From NCBI GenBank assembly GCA_910587705.1, contig CAJUMX010000006.1, positions 1-64,000 of the forward strand: a stretch of DNA of 64,000 bases, given 5' to 3'. The first letter of the stretch is position 1; each line of letters starts with the position of its first letter. Positions 32,397 through 41,405 of the stretch are shown here, piece by piece. The position numbers and the translations under genes were made by a program. The notes under the pieces were generated by a model, which had not been told where the DNA came from, searched no databases, and saw only the letters and a program-made list of their open reading frames with translations. Origin of the DNA: an uncultured Oscillibacter sp. Its GTDB lineage: Bacteria; Bacillota; Clostridia; Oscillospirales; Oscillospiraceae.

Positions 32397-33409
32397 TATT
32401 TCGCGACCTTCTCTTTCTCCTCGGCTTCCTGCTTGGCGGCGGCGGCCATGCGGCGGTTCTTGGCCTCCACACCGGCCCGGACCACGTCCATGAATACCGC
32501 CAGGATGATAACCAGGCCCAGGACGATGTTCTGGCCCGCGGAGTCAATGGACATCAGGGCAAAGCCGTTGCGGAGGACCGCGATGATCAAGGCGCCCAGC
32601 ATGGTGCCCACCATGGTGCCCTTGCCTCCGGTGAAGGAGGCTCCGCCGATGATGCAGGCCGCGATGGCGTCCGTGTCATAGGGCAGATTCGCGTTGGCTC
32701 CGTTGCAGATGCCGGACCGGCCCACAGAGACGATGCCGCCCAGGGCCGCCATGACGCCGGACATGGTATAGCAGAAGGTCAGGACGTTGGCCGTGTTGAT
32801 ACCAGAGAGCCGGGTGGCCTCCATGTTGCCGCCGGCGCAGTAGATGGACCGGCCCAGAGCCGTGCGGCTGAGGAACAGGTGCATAATGATGTACAGGACG
32901 ATGACCACAATGAAGCTCACCGGGAAGCCGTTGATGGTGGCCTTGCCCAGGAACTGGACGGACTCGGGGAAGTTGTTGACGATCTGGCTACCGGTGACAA
33001 GCAAAGCCATGCCCCAGAGCACGTTCTTCATGCCCAGGGTGGACACGAAGGGATGGGGCAGGTGCAGGCGGGTCAGGAGCGTTCCGTTGATGAAGCCCAT
33101 CAGGCCGCCGGCCACGATGGCTACCACCATCATCAGGACGCCGCTTCCGACGTTTGCTTTGTTCATAGCGCCCATGACGCAGGCGCAGAACACGGCGTTG
33201 GCGCCCACGGACAGGTCAATGCCCGCCGTGATGAGGCACAGCAGCATGCCCACCGCCAGGAAGGCGTTGAAGGCCGTCTGCTTCAGGATGCCCATAAGGT
33301 TTGCGTAGCTGTAGAAGTTGGAGTTCGCCACAGACAGGACTACGCACATGATTACCAGGGCCAGCAGGGTGCCCATTTGGAACCCGGACCCGCTCTTTTT
33401 CTTAGTCAT
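32396..33409 (-). CDS. RbsC-type sugar ABC transporter permease
   Basis: A 337-residue permease of the ribose/inositol class with about eight to ten membrane segments. Landmarks are the LCLITAGIDLSVGANAVFC segment and GGASFTGGKGTMVGTMLGAL. It forms the channel with the ATPase encoded upstream (8-nt overlap) and abuts the dehydrogenase gene downstream. The C-terminus has a charged tail (EAEEKEKVAK). Confidence 0.9.
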   Translation of the reverse strand: MTKKKSGSGFQMGTLLALVIMCVVLSVANSNFYSYANLMGILKQTAFNAFLAVGMLLCLITAGIDLSVGANAVFCACVMGAMNKANVGSGVLMMVVAIVAGGLMGFINGTLLTRLHLPHPFVSTLGMKNVLWGMALLVTGSQIVNNFPESVQFLGKATINGFPVSFIVVIVLYIIMHLFLSRTALGRSIYCAGGNMEATRLSGINTANVLTFCYTMSGVMAALGGIVSVGRSGICNGANANLPYDTDAIAACIIGGASFTGGKGTMVGTMLGALIIAVLRNGFALMSIDSAGQNIVLGLVIILAVFMDVVRAGVEAKNRRMAAAAKQEAEEKEKVAK

Positions 33410-34904
33410 CTAAACTACCTCCCCAAGCCGCTTTCATGATGTCCTCCTGGTTGAAATGCTTGCTGTCCCGTTCCACGGTGGCCATGACCTTGCCGCCCCG
33501 CATGACGACCACCCGGTCGCTCATGCCCAGGATCTCCGGCATTTCGGAGGAGATCATGATGACGCATTTTCCAGCCTTCACCAGACTGTTCATAACATTG
33601 TAAACCTCGACCTTGGCTCCCACGTCGATGCCTCGGGTGGGTTCGTCGAAGATGTAGATATCGGCGTCGTTGTTGATCCATTTGCCGATGACGACCTTTT
33701 GCTGGTTGCCGCCGGAGAGCTGTCCCACGATCTCGTCAATGGAGGGGGTCTTGATGCGCAGGGACTGGATATGCCCCTGGCCGCTCTCCTCAATCTTCTT
33801 CTCATCCAGGAAGATGCCGGTGGAGTGCCGCTTGAGGCTGGAGAGAATCAGATTGGTGCGGATGGTCTGGGCCAGCACCAAGCCCTGGCCCTTCCGGTCC
33901 TCCGTCAGCAGGGCGATGCCCGCCGCGATGGCCTGCTTGGGGCTCTTGATATGGACCTCCTTGCCCTTGACGTAGATTTTTCCGCCGTCAATGGGGTCCG
34001 CGCCGAAAACAGCCCGGACGGTCTCCGTCCGTCCCGCGCCCACCAGACCGCTGAGGCCCAGAACCTGTCCGCCGTAAGCTTCAAAGCTGACATTCCGCAG
34101 CACGCCGCCGATGGAGAGGTTTTCCACCTTCAGCATGCACTCGCCCTTCTTGCCGAACTCCTTGGGGAACAGGTTGTCCAGCGTCCGGCCCACCATGGAG
34201 GCAATCAGGGAGTCGTTGGTCCAGTCCTGGATGTCTCGGGTCTCGATGTACTCGCCGTCCCGGATGACCGTCACCCGGTCGCAAAGCTCGAAGAGCTCCT
34301 CCAGCTTGTGAGAGACGAAGAGGATGCCTACGCCCCGGGCCTTCAATTCCCGGCAGGTAGCCATCAGCTGCTTGACCTCCTTCTCACCCAGGGAGGAGGT
34401 CGGCTCGTCCATGATGATCATTTTCGCGTCGATGAGCACTGCCTTGGCAATTTCGATCATCTGCTGAACGCCCATGCCGAAGGTGCCCGCAGGCTTCCTG
34501 GGGTCCACGTCCTGACCCAGGGATTTCATGACCTCCCCGGCCTTCTTGTGCATGCCCTCATAGTCCAGGAGGAAGCCCTTCTTGGTCCATTTGTTGATAA
34601 AGATGTTGTCCGTGACGCTGAGGAGCTTTTCGATGTTCAGCTCCTGGTACACACAGGCGATGCCTGCGGCGGCGGACTCGTTGGGGTTTTTGAATACCTT
34701 TTTCTCACCGTGGACATAGATCTCGCCCTCGTCCGCCATGTGGACACCGGTGAGGACCTTGATCAGCGTGGATTTGCCCGCGCCGTTCTCTCCGATCAGT
34801 CCGTGGATCTCGCCCGGCTTCACGGCTAGCTGCATGTTGTGCAGGGCCACAACGCCGGGGAACCGCTTGGTTATGTTTCTCAGCTCAACTACGTATTCGC
34901 CCAC
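33402..34904 (-). CDS. RbsA/MglA-type sugar ABC transporter ATPase
   Basis: A 500-residue fused double ATPase. The first domain has Walker A GENGAGKST and Walker B MIIMDEPTSSL; the second has a degenerate P-loop region (SGLVGAGRTE) and signature LSGGNQQKVVIGKW with FDEPTRGID. This asymmetry is normal in the carbohydrate uptake-2 family. A hairpin in the 158-nt gap upstream separates it from the highly expressed binding-protein gene. Start GTG at 34904 (GTGGGCGAATAC) follows AATGAGGTG. Confidence 0.92.
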   Translation of the reverse strand: MGEYVVELRNITKRFPGVVALHNMQLAVKPGEIHGLIGENGAGKSTLIKVLTGVHMADEGEIYVHGEKKVFKNPNESAAAGIACVYQELNIEKLLSVTDNIFINKWTKKGFLLDYEGMHKKAGEVMKSLGQDVDPRKPAGTFGMGVQQMIEIAKAVLIDAKMIIMDEPTSSLGEKEVKQLMATCRELKARGVGILFVSHKLEELFELCDRVTVIRDGEYIETRDIQDWTNDSLIASMVGRTLDNLFPKEFGKKGECMLKVENLSIGGVLRNVSFEAYGGQVLGLSGLVGAGRTETVRAVFGADPIDGGKIYVKGKEVHIKSPKQAIAAGIALLTEDRKGQGLVLAQTIRTNLILSSLKRHSTGIFLDEKKIEESGQGHIQSLRIKTPSIDEIVGQLSGGNQQKVVIGKWINNDADIYIFDEPTRGIDVGAKVEVYNVMNSLVKAGKCVIMISSEMPEILGMSDRVVVMRGGKVMATVERDSKHFNQEDIMKAAWGGSLDD

Positions 34905-34988
34905 CTAATAATCACCTCATTCTCTTGGAAGTCAGGGTTTCAATCCCCCGCCGGGGAGATGGAAATAAGTTACAGGGACAGGGAAAGA

Positions 34989-35025
34989 GGGGGCCCCGCT
35001 CCGGCGGAGCCGGAACAGGGCCCCC
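34989..35025 (-). promoter_or_regulatory. Intercistronic stem-loop after the binding-protein gene
   Basis: GGGGGCCC (34989-34996) pairs with GGGCCCCC (35018-35025) around an inner CTCCG/CGGAG stem. There is no good T-run on the minus strand, so it probably stabilises the upstream message and reduces readthrough to the ATPase gene. Confidence 0.55.
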
Positions 35026-35062
35026 TTCCGCTTACTTCAAAAAGGGATGTACGGCTGGTTAA

Positions 35063-36106
35063 TTAGGCCAGGTAGCCCTGGAGCTCTTCCAGACGGGCCT
35101 GGGCGTTGGAGGGATCGACGATGCTGGCGCCGGCGTCGATGAACTCGTCCAGCTGCTCGCCCTGGAGGGCACGGACCACGGCGTCTACGGAGTTATAACC
35201 CATGCTGTAGCCTTCCTGGCAGACGGACATGGTCTCCTCGCCGGCGAGGATGGAGTTGCAGGCGGACTGGATGCCGTCGAAGCCCAGGAACACGGTGTTC
35301 TTGTAGTTTTCGTTTCCGGAGGCGGCGGCAGCCCGGGCGGCGGCCATGGCCATGTCGTCATTGTTGGCGCAGATGACCGCGATTCCCTCGGGGTGGTTCT
35401 GGATAATGGCTTCCATGCAGGTCACGGCCTGGTCAGCCACGGCGTTGGCGTACTGAACCTCGTCAGAGAGGAAGGTGCCGCCAGCGGCCTCGATGCCGGC
35501 CTTGTAGCCCGCCATACGGGCCTCGTTGGTGGAGTCGCCCTGGACGCCCGCGATCTCGATGCACTTGATCTCTTCCCAGCCGCGCTCCTTGGCCAGCTTC
35601 GCGGCGGCTTCGCCGCCCAGCTTGCCGGCGGCCTCGTTGCCGGTGCCGACGAAGGAGAGAACTTCGGGAGCATCGATGTCGGTATCTACCGCCACGATGG
35701 GCTTCTTCTGGCCGGCAATCATGTTGCCCACCATGTCCGCCTGGAGGGGGGCGATGACATAGCCGTCGATGTCCGCATTGTTCATGTCGGTTTCGATCAT
35801 GTTCAGCTGTTCGTCATAGGCGGTTTCGGAGGTGGCGCCCTTGACCGTGACGGTCACATTGGGGTGCTCTTTGCCATAGGCCTCGGCGCCGGCCACCACG
35901 TAGCCCCAGTACTCGGAGGCGGTGGTTTTCAGGATGACGGAGATGTTGTAGCTTTCGTCGCCGCCGGTGGAGCCGGTGTCGGCGGGCTGGGACTGCTGCT
36001 GGTCATCAGCGGGAGGGGGCGTGGTTTCGCCGCCCTTGTCGCCGCCGCAGGCGGCCAGGGACAGGGCCATAACCAAGGTGAGGGTCAGCGCGAGAAACTT
36101 CTTCAT
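35063..36106 (-). CDS. Sugar ABC transporter substrate-binding lipoprotein
   Basis: A 347-residue periplasmic-binding-protein type 1 (Peripla_BP_4) lipoprotein. The signal peptide ends LSLAAC (lipobox), followed by a Gly/Pro/Gln-rich linker and two Rossmann lobes (e.g. IDGYVIAPLQADMV, IAVICANNDDMAMAAARAAA, FLGFDGIQSACNSI). It delivers a sugar or polyol to the RbsA/RbsC-type transporter. The dehydrogenase in the operon suggests inositol. ATG 36106 follows AAGGAG; longer frames extend into the structured leader. Confidence 0.9.
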   Translation of the reverse strand: MKKFLALTLTLVMALSLAACGGDKGGETTPPPADDQQQSQPADTGSTGGDESYNISVILKTTASEYWGYVVAGAEAYGKEHPNVTVTVKGATSETAYDEQLNMIETDMNNADIDGYVIAPLQADMVGNMIAGQKKPIVAVDTDIDAPEVLSFVGTGNEAAGKLGGEAAAKLAKERGWEEIKCIEIAGVQGDSTNEARMAGYKAGIEAAGGTFLSDEVQYANAVADQAVTCMEAIIQNHPEGIAVICANNDDMAMAAARAAAASGNENYKNTVFLGFDGIQSACNSILAGEETMSVCQEGYSMGYNSVDAVVRALQGEQLDEFIDAGASIVDPSNAQARLEELQGYLA

Positions 36107-36170
36107 AACTTCTTTTCTCCTTTTCGAATGGTTTTCCCGAAAAGTACAACGGCCCCCAAAAGCTCTGGTT

Positions 36171-36210
36171 CCCGCGCTTGCAAAGCGCGGGAAAAGGGAG
36201 TACTCCCTTT
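36171..36210 (-). promoter_or_regulatory. Two adjacent hairpins in the sugar-operon leader
   Basis: CCCGCGCTT (36171-36179) pairs with AAGCGCGGG (36183-36191). Directly beside it AAAGGGAGTACTCCCTTT (36193-36210) is an 18-bp perfect palindrome. Both lie in the ~150-nt 5' leader and could be an operator, an RNA element, or a dispersed repeat. Confidence 0.55.
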
Positions 36211-36261
36211 CCAAAATTCTCTTGGGAGTGGACCGCCATGCCCTCCGGCAAATACGTCCGT

Positions 36262-36291
36262 ATTCTAGCACAGGAGACCGCCGCAAGTCAA
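36262..36291 (-). promoter_or_regulatory. Sigma-A promoter of the sugar/inositol operon
   Basis: Minus strand: TTGACT (revcomp of 36286-36291), 18-nt spacer, TAGAAT (revcomp of 36262-36267). Confidence 0.65.
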
Positions 36292-36424
36292 GAAGAGTAT
36301 ACCATATTTGTACAGTTCTAAAGAAATGGACCGGCATTTTTGTGGATACTATCTAAGGTAAAAAAGCGGCAATTTCCAAAGTTATCCAACCTTTCGACAG
36401 AGGGCCTTTTTCCAGGGAAGCGGC

Positions 36425-38254
36425 TTACACCCCCACCCCCGTTCGCCAGTCCCGGATGGCCTTCAAAAAGGCCTCGCCGTAGCGCTCCGCCTTGACCCGG
36501 CCCACGCCGGAAACCTGCAAAAACTCCTCCATGTCCAGAGGCCGCAGGGCCGCCATATCCGCCAGCGCGGCGTTGGAAAAGACCACATAGGCGGGAACCC
36601 CCGCCTCCTGGGCCAGCCGGAAACGGAGGGCTTTCAGCGCCGCCAGCAGGCCGCTGTCCGCCTCCTGAGACGCGGCGCGCGGGGCTGTCCCCCCGGCGGA
36701 CTTCGCCTCCGGCGCCCGCTCACGGAGGAATACCCGCTTTCCCCGAAAGAGCACGTCCCCGGCCTGGGCCGTCAGCCGGAGGACGGGGTACTCCTCCCCG
36801 TCGCTGCGGAGGTAGCCCTCCTCCATCAGATGGTCCATGTACCGCTGGATGCGGTCCCGGTCCAGACCCCTCAAGGCCCCATGGGTGGGGAGCTGGTCCA
36901 AGCCCAGCTGGAGGACCCGCCGGTCCCGGCTGCCCCGGAGGAGCTTGATGATGACGGCGGCCCCCAGACCGTAGGCATAGCGCTTTTCCACACGGGCCAC
37001 GGCGGAGAGGATTTTCTGGGCCTCCACGGTGATATCCCGCTCCACAAAGTCCCCGGCACAGTTGCCGCAGTTCCCGCAGCTCCCCTTGTGAATCTCTCCG
37101 AAGTAGTCCAAGAGGTCCGCCCGGAGGCAGCCGCCGGTTTTGCAGTAGGCCACCATCCGCTCCAGGCGGGAAAGGTCCCGGCGGAGGCGCTCCGGGTCCC
37201 CCTCCTGGGTCTCCTGGGAGTTGGTAATCAGAAACTTCGCCGTCCGCACATCCCCGGGGGCGTAAAGCAGGACGCAGCGGGCGGGACTGCCGTCCCGCCC
37301 CGCCCGGCCCGCCTCCTGATAATAGCTCTCCAGGTCCTTGGGCATGTTGTAGTGGACCACAAAGCCCACGTTGGATTTGTCGATGCCCATGCCAAAGGCG
37401 TTGGTGGCCACCATGACCCGGGCCTGATCGTAGACAAAGCCCTCCTGGCTCTGGCGGCGATCCTGGTCCTCCATGCCGGCGTGATACCGGGCGGCGGGGA
37501 TGCCCTGGGCCAGCAGGGAGGCGCATACCGCGTCCACAGCCTTCCGGGTGGCGCAGTAGACAATGCCGCTTTGCTCCGGCCGCTCCGCCAGGAAGCGGTG
37601 GAGCCACTGGTCCTTGTCCCTGGCTCGGACCACCTCGAAAAAGAGGTTGGGTCGGTCAAAGCCGGTGGTGACGCGCAGAGGGTCCCGGAGCTCCAGCAGG
37701 GTCTCAATGTCCCGGCGCACCGCCTCCGTGGCGGTGGCAGTAAAGGCCCCCACCGGGGGCCGGGCGGGCAGAGAGCGAACCAGCTCCGCAATCTCCAGGT
37801 AGCTGGGCCGGAAGTCCTGGCCCCACTGGGAGACGCAATGGGCCTCGTCCACGGCCACCAGGGAGACGGGCAGCTCCTCCAGCAGGCGACGGAAGCCCTC
37901 GGCTTGCAGGCGCTCCGGGGCGATGTACAGGAGCTTGCAGTCCCCCTGGCGAATCCGGCGGTAGACCTCCCGGTATTCCTCCGCATCCAGGGAGGAGTTG
38001 ATGTACACGGCGGGAATACCCGCCTGGGACAGAGCCGCCACCTGATCCTTCATCAGAGAGATAAGGGGGGAGAGCACTAGGGTCAGCCCTGGCAGCAGCA
38101 GGGCCGGGAGCTGATAGCACACGGACTTTCCCGCCCCGGTAGGCATGACACCCAGGGCATCCCGGCCGCTGAGCAGGGCGTCCACTAAGGGCTCCTGGCC
38201 GGGTCGGAACTCGCTGTGGCCGAAATACTGTTTGAAAAGGGTACGCTTGTCCAT
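36425..38254 (-). CDS. recQ: ATP-dependent DNA helicase RecQ
   Basis: A 609-residue superfamily-2 helicase. It has motif 0 (FGHSEFRPGQ), Walker A PTGAGKSVCYQLPA, the DEAH box in VAVDEAHCVSQWGQDFRP, and motif VI QEAGRAGRDG. A zinc-binding RQC part follows (YCKTGGCLRADLLDYFGE, CGNCGNC), then a C-terminal HRDC domain (VVFSNAALADMAALRP). This is a full-length RecQ acting in recombination and fork repair. The methyltransferase gene upstream on the same strand ends 22 nt before it. Confidence 0.96.
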   Translation of the reverse strand: MDKRTLFKQYFGHSEFRPGQEPLVDALLSGRDALGVMPTGAGKSVCYQLPALLLPGLTLVLSPLISLMKDQVAALSQAGIPAVYINSSLDAEEYREVYRRIRQGDCKLLYIAPERLQAEGFRRLLEELPVSLVAVDEAHCVSQWGQDFRPSYLEIAELVRSLPARPPVGAFTATATEAVRRDIETLLELRDPLRVTTGFDRPNLFFEVVRARDKDQWLHRFLAERPEQSGIVYCATRKAVDAVCASLLAQGIPAARYHAGMEDQDRRQSQEGFVYDQARVMVATNAFGMGIDKSNVGFVVHYNMPKDLESYYQEAGRAGRDGSPARCVLLYAPGDVRTAKFLITNSQETQEGDPERLRRDLSRLERMVAYCKTGGCLRADLLDYFGEIHKGSCGNCGNCAGDFVERDITVEAQKILSAVARVEKRYAYGLGAAVIIKLLRGSRDRRVLQLGLDQLPTHGALRGLDRDRIQRYMDHLMEEGYLRSDGEEYPVLRLTAQAGDVLFRGKRVFLRERAPEAKSAGGTAPRAASQEADSGLLAALKALRFRLAQEAGVPAYVVFSNAALADMAALRPLDMEEFLQVSGVGRVKAERYGEAFLKAIRDWRTGVGV

Positions 38255-38276
38255 GGGACAGGCCTCCTGTCTGGTT

Positions 38277-39035
38277 CTATTTTCCGGCGATGATCAGATA
38301 GCGGTGAATGGTCCCCTGAATCCTTCTGGTTTTCTCCAGCTCCTCCTGCATGTCCAGGAGACGGTCAAAGCACCGCTCCACGGAGAAGCCGGGAAACTCC
38401 CACGCAATGACCCGGGCAAACCAAACGAAGGCCCCCACATCATAGAACACAATAGGCCGGTAAGCCTCCTCCCCCCGGAGGATTTGGAAGCCCGCAGCCT
38501 CAAAGGCCGCTCGCTGTTCCCGGAGATTCTTGTGGGGAAAGGGCTTTGGAATTCCCGGGAGAACCCGTTCCACCAGGTCCCGGTCGTTGTCCTCCCCCAC
38601 CTGCTCCGTGAGGAATATAGCGCCGGGTTTCAAAAGGCGGAACAGCTCCGCCGGGTCAAAGGCCCCGTGGCGATTGAGGATTCTATCAAAGGAGCTGTCA
38701 GGAAAGGGAATGGCCGAGGGATCGGCACACTCCCGAAAATCGATCCCCAAGGGCGGCAGAGTTTCCCGGCACAGCTCCACATTGGGGGGATAGCCCTCTA
38801 TGGCGGCGGTGTTGGAGGCGGGGTGTCCCAGGGACAGCAGGAACTCGCCGCCCCCGGTGTCGCAGTCCAGAAGCGTCATATCCCCCCGCAGGTATTCCCG
38901 AACCAGGGCCCGGTAGCTCCAGGGGAGGTCGTGTTCCTCCTCAAACCGGCCCTGAAGATGGGAGAAATCCCAGCCGTGAATATGGGCCTGGGCTTCCTCC
39001 TCCAGCCAGAGGGCTTTCCATTCTGCGGTATTCAT
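38277..39035 (-). CDS. Class I SAM-dependent methyltransferase
   Basis: A 252-residue methyltransferase. The SAM-binding segment reads MTLLDCDTGGGEFLLSLG with the acidic residue in AIEGYPPN; IPFPDSSFDRILNRHGAFDP is motif IV. It resembles small-molecule methyltransferases related to ubiquinone/rRNA enzymes, but the substrate is unknown. ATG 39035 follows AAAGGAGGCGGG; the longer open frame upstream runs into the GNAT promoter and is rejected. Confidence 0.85.
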   Translation of the reverse strand: MNTAEWKALWLEEEAQAHIHGWDFSHLQGRFEEEHDLPWSYRALVREYLRGDMTLLDCDTGGGEFLLSLGHPASNTAAIEGYPPNVELCRETLPPLGIDFRECADPSAIPFPDSSFDRILNRHGAFDPAELFRLLKPGAIFLTEQVGEDNDRDLVERVLPGIPKPFPHKNLREQRAAFEAAGFQILRGEEAYRPIVFYDVGAFVWFARVIAWEFPGFSVERCFDRLLDMQEELEKTRRIQGTIHRYLIIAGK

Positions 39036-39162
39036 GAACCCGCCTCCTTTCTGGTAGGAAACAACGGTAGACCCTTTGATTTTATCACGAGGCCTGCGGC
39101 AATTCAAGAAGGGAATCCCTCTGGCAGCGTCCGTCGGCTTTTGGTCCCGCCATGGCGGAGCA

Positions 39163-39191
39163 TTGACGTTCTGGCGGGACAGCAGTATAAT
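39163..39191 (+). promoter_or_regulatory. Near-consensus sigma-A promoter of the GNAT gene
   Basis: TTGACG (39163-39168), 17-nt spacer, TATAAT (39186-39191), about 27 nt before the expected ribosome-binding region. Confidence 0.8.
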
Positions 39192-39224
39192 TGGAAGCAA
39201 TTACCGGCCTACAGGGGGCAGACT

Positions 39225-39698
39225 ATGGATTTGATCTACCAAAAAGCGGGCATTGCGGACCTGGATATCTTAACCGACCTAAGAGCAGAAGTGCTGCGGG
39301 CCGCTAACGGATTACCCAGTAGTACAGACATGAGCGAGGTAAAGCGGCAGACCCGCCGCTATTATCAAAGAGCGCTTTTGGACGATAGCCACACCGCGTA
39401 TCTGGTATGGGACGGAGGGCGCATTGTGGGTGCCGGCGGCGTCAGCTTCTTTCAGGTGATGCCCACCTATCACAACCCCAGCGGGACAAACGCGTATATC
39501 ATGAATATGTATACCCGCCCTGAATACCGGAGAAGGGGCATCGCCCGAAAAACCCTGGACCTTCTCGTGCAAGAGGCCAGGAACCGGGGCGTTGCGGCCA
39601 TTTCTCTGGAGGCAACCGCCATGGGGCGGCCGCTGTATGAAGCATACGGTTTTATCCCCATGGAGCATGAGATGGAACTGCCGGAGCGGCGGGGATAG
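39225..39698 (+). CDS. GNAT-family N-acetyltransferase
   Basis: A 157-residue GNAT protein. Beta-strand 4 and the acetyl-CoA pyrophosphate loop are clear: IMNMYTRPEYRRRGIARKTL (R-R-x-G-I-A). The later region AISLEATAMGRPLYEAYGF is the usual motif B. The substrate is unknown. ATG 39225 follows AGGGGGCAG. It has its own strong promoter and is followed by the metal transporter promoter. Confidence 0.88.
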   Translation: MDLIYQKAGIADLDILTDLRAEVLRAANGLPSSTDMSEVKRQTRRYYQRALLDDSHTAYLVWDGGRIVGAGGVSFFQVMPTYHNPSGTNAYIMNMYTRPEYRRRGIARKTLDLLVQEARNRGVAAISLEATAMGRPLYEAYGFIPMEHEMELPERRG

Positions 39699-39707
39699 GC
39701 GGAGCGC

Positions 39708-39736
39708 TTGACGTTTCGCCCGCTCCGCTGTAAAAT
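39708..39736 (+). promoter_or_regulatory. Sigma-A promoter of the metal ABC operon
   Basis: TTGACG (39708-39713), 17-nt spacer, TAAAAT (39731-39736), about 30 nt before the ATPase gene. No clear Zur or MntR box could be assigned. Confidence 0.65.
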
Positions 39737-39765
39737 GACGGCAATTGTCAACCAGGAGGTAAACC

Positions 39766-40479
39766 ATGGAGCGTACCGATTTGATTGTCTGCCGGGACCT
39801 ATCCCTGGGCTATGAGGGTCAGAGTGTCCTGACCCATTTGAATCTGCACATCCGGGCCGGAGACTATCTCTGTATTGTGGGGGACAATGGCTCCGGGAAG
39901 TCCACCCTGCTCCGGGGGCTTCTGGGGCTTCTGCCGCCCTTGTCGGGGACCATCGAACGGGCGGCGGAGCTGGAGCGGGGAGCCGTGGGTTACCTTCCCC
40001 AGCAGACAAAGGCCCAGCGGGACTTCCCCGCCACGGTGGAGGAGGTGGTCCTCTCCGGCTTTTTGAACCGGAAGGGCCTGGGGTTCTTCTACTCCGCCGC
40101 TCAGCGGTCCCAGGCGCTGATGAACCTGGGGAAGCTGGGGGCCCTGGAATTGAAAAACCAGAGCTACCGGGACCTCTCCGGAGGGCAGCAGCAGCGGGTG
40201 CTCCTGGCCCGGGCTCTCTGCGCCGCCGGGCGGCTCCTGATCCTGGACGAGCCCGTCACTGGGCTGGACCCCGCCGCCGCCCAGGACCTGTACAAAACTT
40301 TGGGCTATTTAAATAAAAAGGAGGGCATGGCGGTGGTTATGGTAACCCATGACCTCCGGCCCGCCCTCCGGGAAGCGGGAACCGTCCTGCATATCGGCCA
40401 CGGGGGGACCTTCCTGGGAACCCCGGCGGAGTATCTGGCCTCCCCCTATGGGAGGCGCTTCAAGGAGGCCTCGGAATGA
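39766..40479 (+). CDS. znuC: Metal ABC transporter ATPase (ZnuC/MntB-like)
   Basis: A 237-residue ATPase: Walker A GDNGSGKST, Q-loop GYLPQQTK, signature LSGGQQQRVLLARAL, Walker B LLILDEPVTGLDP, and switch His in VTHDLRP. It belongs to the Zn/Mn uptake group and is coupled by a 4-nt overlap to its permease. AGGAGG precedes the start. The transported metal is not set by sequence alone. Confidence 0.9.
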   Translation: MERTDLIVCRDLSLGYEGQSVLTHLNLHIRAGDYLCIVGDNGSGKSTLLRGLLGLLPPLSGTIERAAELERGAVGYLPQQTKAQRDFPATVEEVVLSGFLNRKGLGFFYSAAQRSQALMNLGKLGALELKNQSYRDLSGGQQQRVLLARALCAAGRLLILDEPVTGLDPAAAQDLYKTLGYLNKKEGMAVVMVTHDLRPALREAGTVLHIGHGGTFLGTPAEYLASPYGRRFKEASE

Positions 40480-41297
40480 GCTTATTGGAAATGTTCTCCT
40501 TTCCCTTCATCCAGCGGGCCCTCATCGCCGGGGTGCTGGTGAGTTTGTGCGCCGCCCTGCTGGGGGTGCCCTTGGTTCTGAAACGGTACTCCATGATTGG
40601 CGACGGTCTTAGCCACGTGTCCTTCGGGGCCCTGGCCGTGGCGGCGGCCCTGGGGTTTACGCCGCTGTATTTCTCCATTCCCGTGGTGGTGGCGGCAGCC
40701 TTTCTCCTCCTCCGTGTGGCGGACAGCCCCCGGTGGAACAGCGACGCCGCCATCGCCGTGGTCAGCGCCTCCTCCCTGGCCCTGGGCGTGCTGGTAATCT
40801 CCAAGACCTCCGGCATGACCACGGATGTGGACAACTACATGTTCGGCAGTGTCCTGGCTATGAGCCAGGCGGACGTAGCCCTGTCCGTGGTGCTTTGCAC
40901 AGCGGTGCTGGCGCTGTTCGTCCTGTTTTACCACCGAATTTTCGCTGTGACCTTTGACGAGAGCTTCTCCCGGGCCACAGGCTTGAAGGTGGAACGGTAC
41001 AACGCCCTGTTGGCCATTCTGACGGCTCTGACCATCGTGCTGGGGATGCGGATGATGGGGGCCATGCTGATCTCCTCCCTGGTGATCTTTCCGGCGCTGA
41101 CGGCCATGCGGCTCTTCCGGAGCTTTCGGGGGGTGGCCCTCTGCGCCGCCGCTACGTCGGTTGGGTGCTTCTGCGTGGGGCTCACCGTGTCCTTTGCCTG
41201 GTCCACGCCGGTGGGGGCCACGGTGGTGGCGGCGAATCTGGGGTTGTTCCTTCTATCCTGCGGGGCGTCGATGCTCCGGAAACGGCGGCGGGCATGA
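40476..41297 (+). CDS. znuB: Metal ABC transporter permease (ZnuB-like)
   Basis: A 273-residue ABC-3 family permease with about eight membrane segments. Conserved parts are ALLGVPLVLKRYSMIGDGLS and HVSFGALAV near the start and MRMMGAMLISSLVIFPALTA later. It pairs with the ATPase upstream. No solute-binding lipoprotein gene (ZnuA type) is adjacent, so the binding protein must lie elsewhere or be shared. Confidence 0.9.
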   Translation: MSLLEMFSFPFIQRALIAGVLVSLCAALLGVPLVLKRYSMIGDGLSHVSFGALAVAAALGFTPLYFSIPVVVAAAFLLLRVADSPRWNSDAAIAVVSASSLALGVLVISKTSGMTTDVDNYMFGSVLAMSQADVALSVVLCTAVLALFVLFYHRIFAVTFDESFSRATGLKVERYNALLAILTALTIVLGMRMMGAMLISSLVIFPALTAMRLFRSFRGVALCAAATSVGCFCVGLTVSFAWSTPVGATVVAANLGLFLLSCGASMLRKRRRA

Positions 41298-41345
41298 GAG
41301 ACGGCGGTCTATCCTCTAACGTTTGACAAGAAACGCAGCGGAGTG

Positions 41346-41377
41346 AAAGCGGCCCCGGCAAAAGCCGGGGCCGCTTT
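41346..41377. terminator. Bidirectional terminator, znuB / 5'-nucleotidase
   Basis: AAAGCGGCCCCGGC (41346-41359), AAAA loop, GCCGGGGCCGCTTT (41364-41377). A perfect 14-bp stem with A- and T-flanks, suited to both converging operons. Confidence 0.85.
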
Positions 41378-41405
41378 ACCATTCACGGTATGTACCTTGG
41401 CGCGC

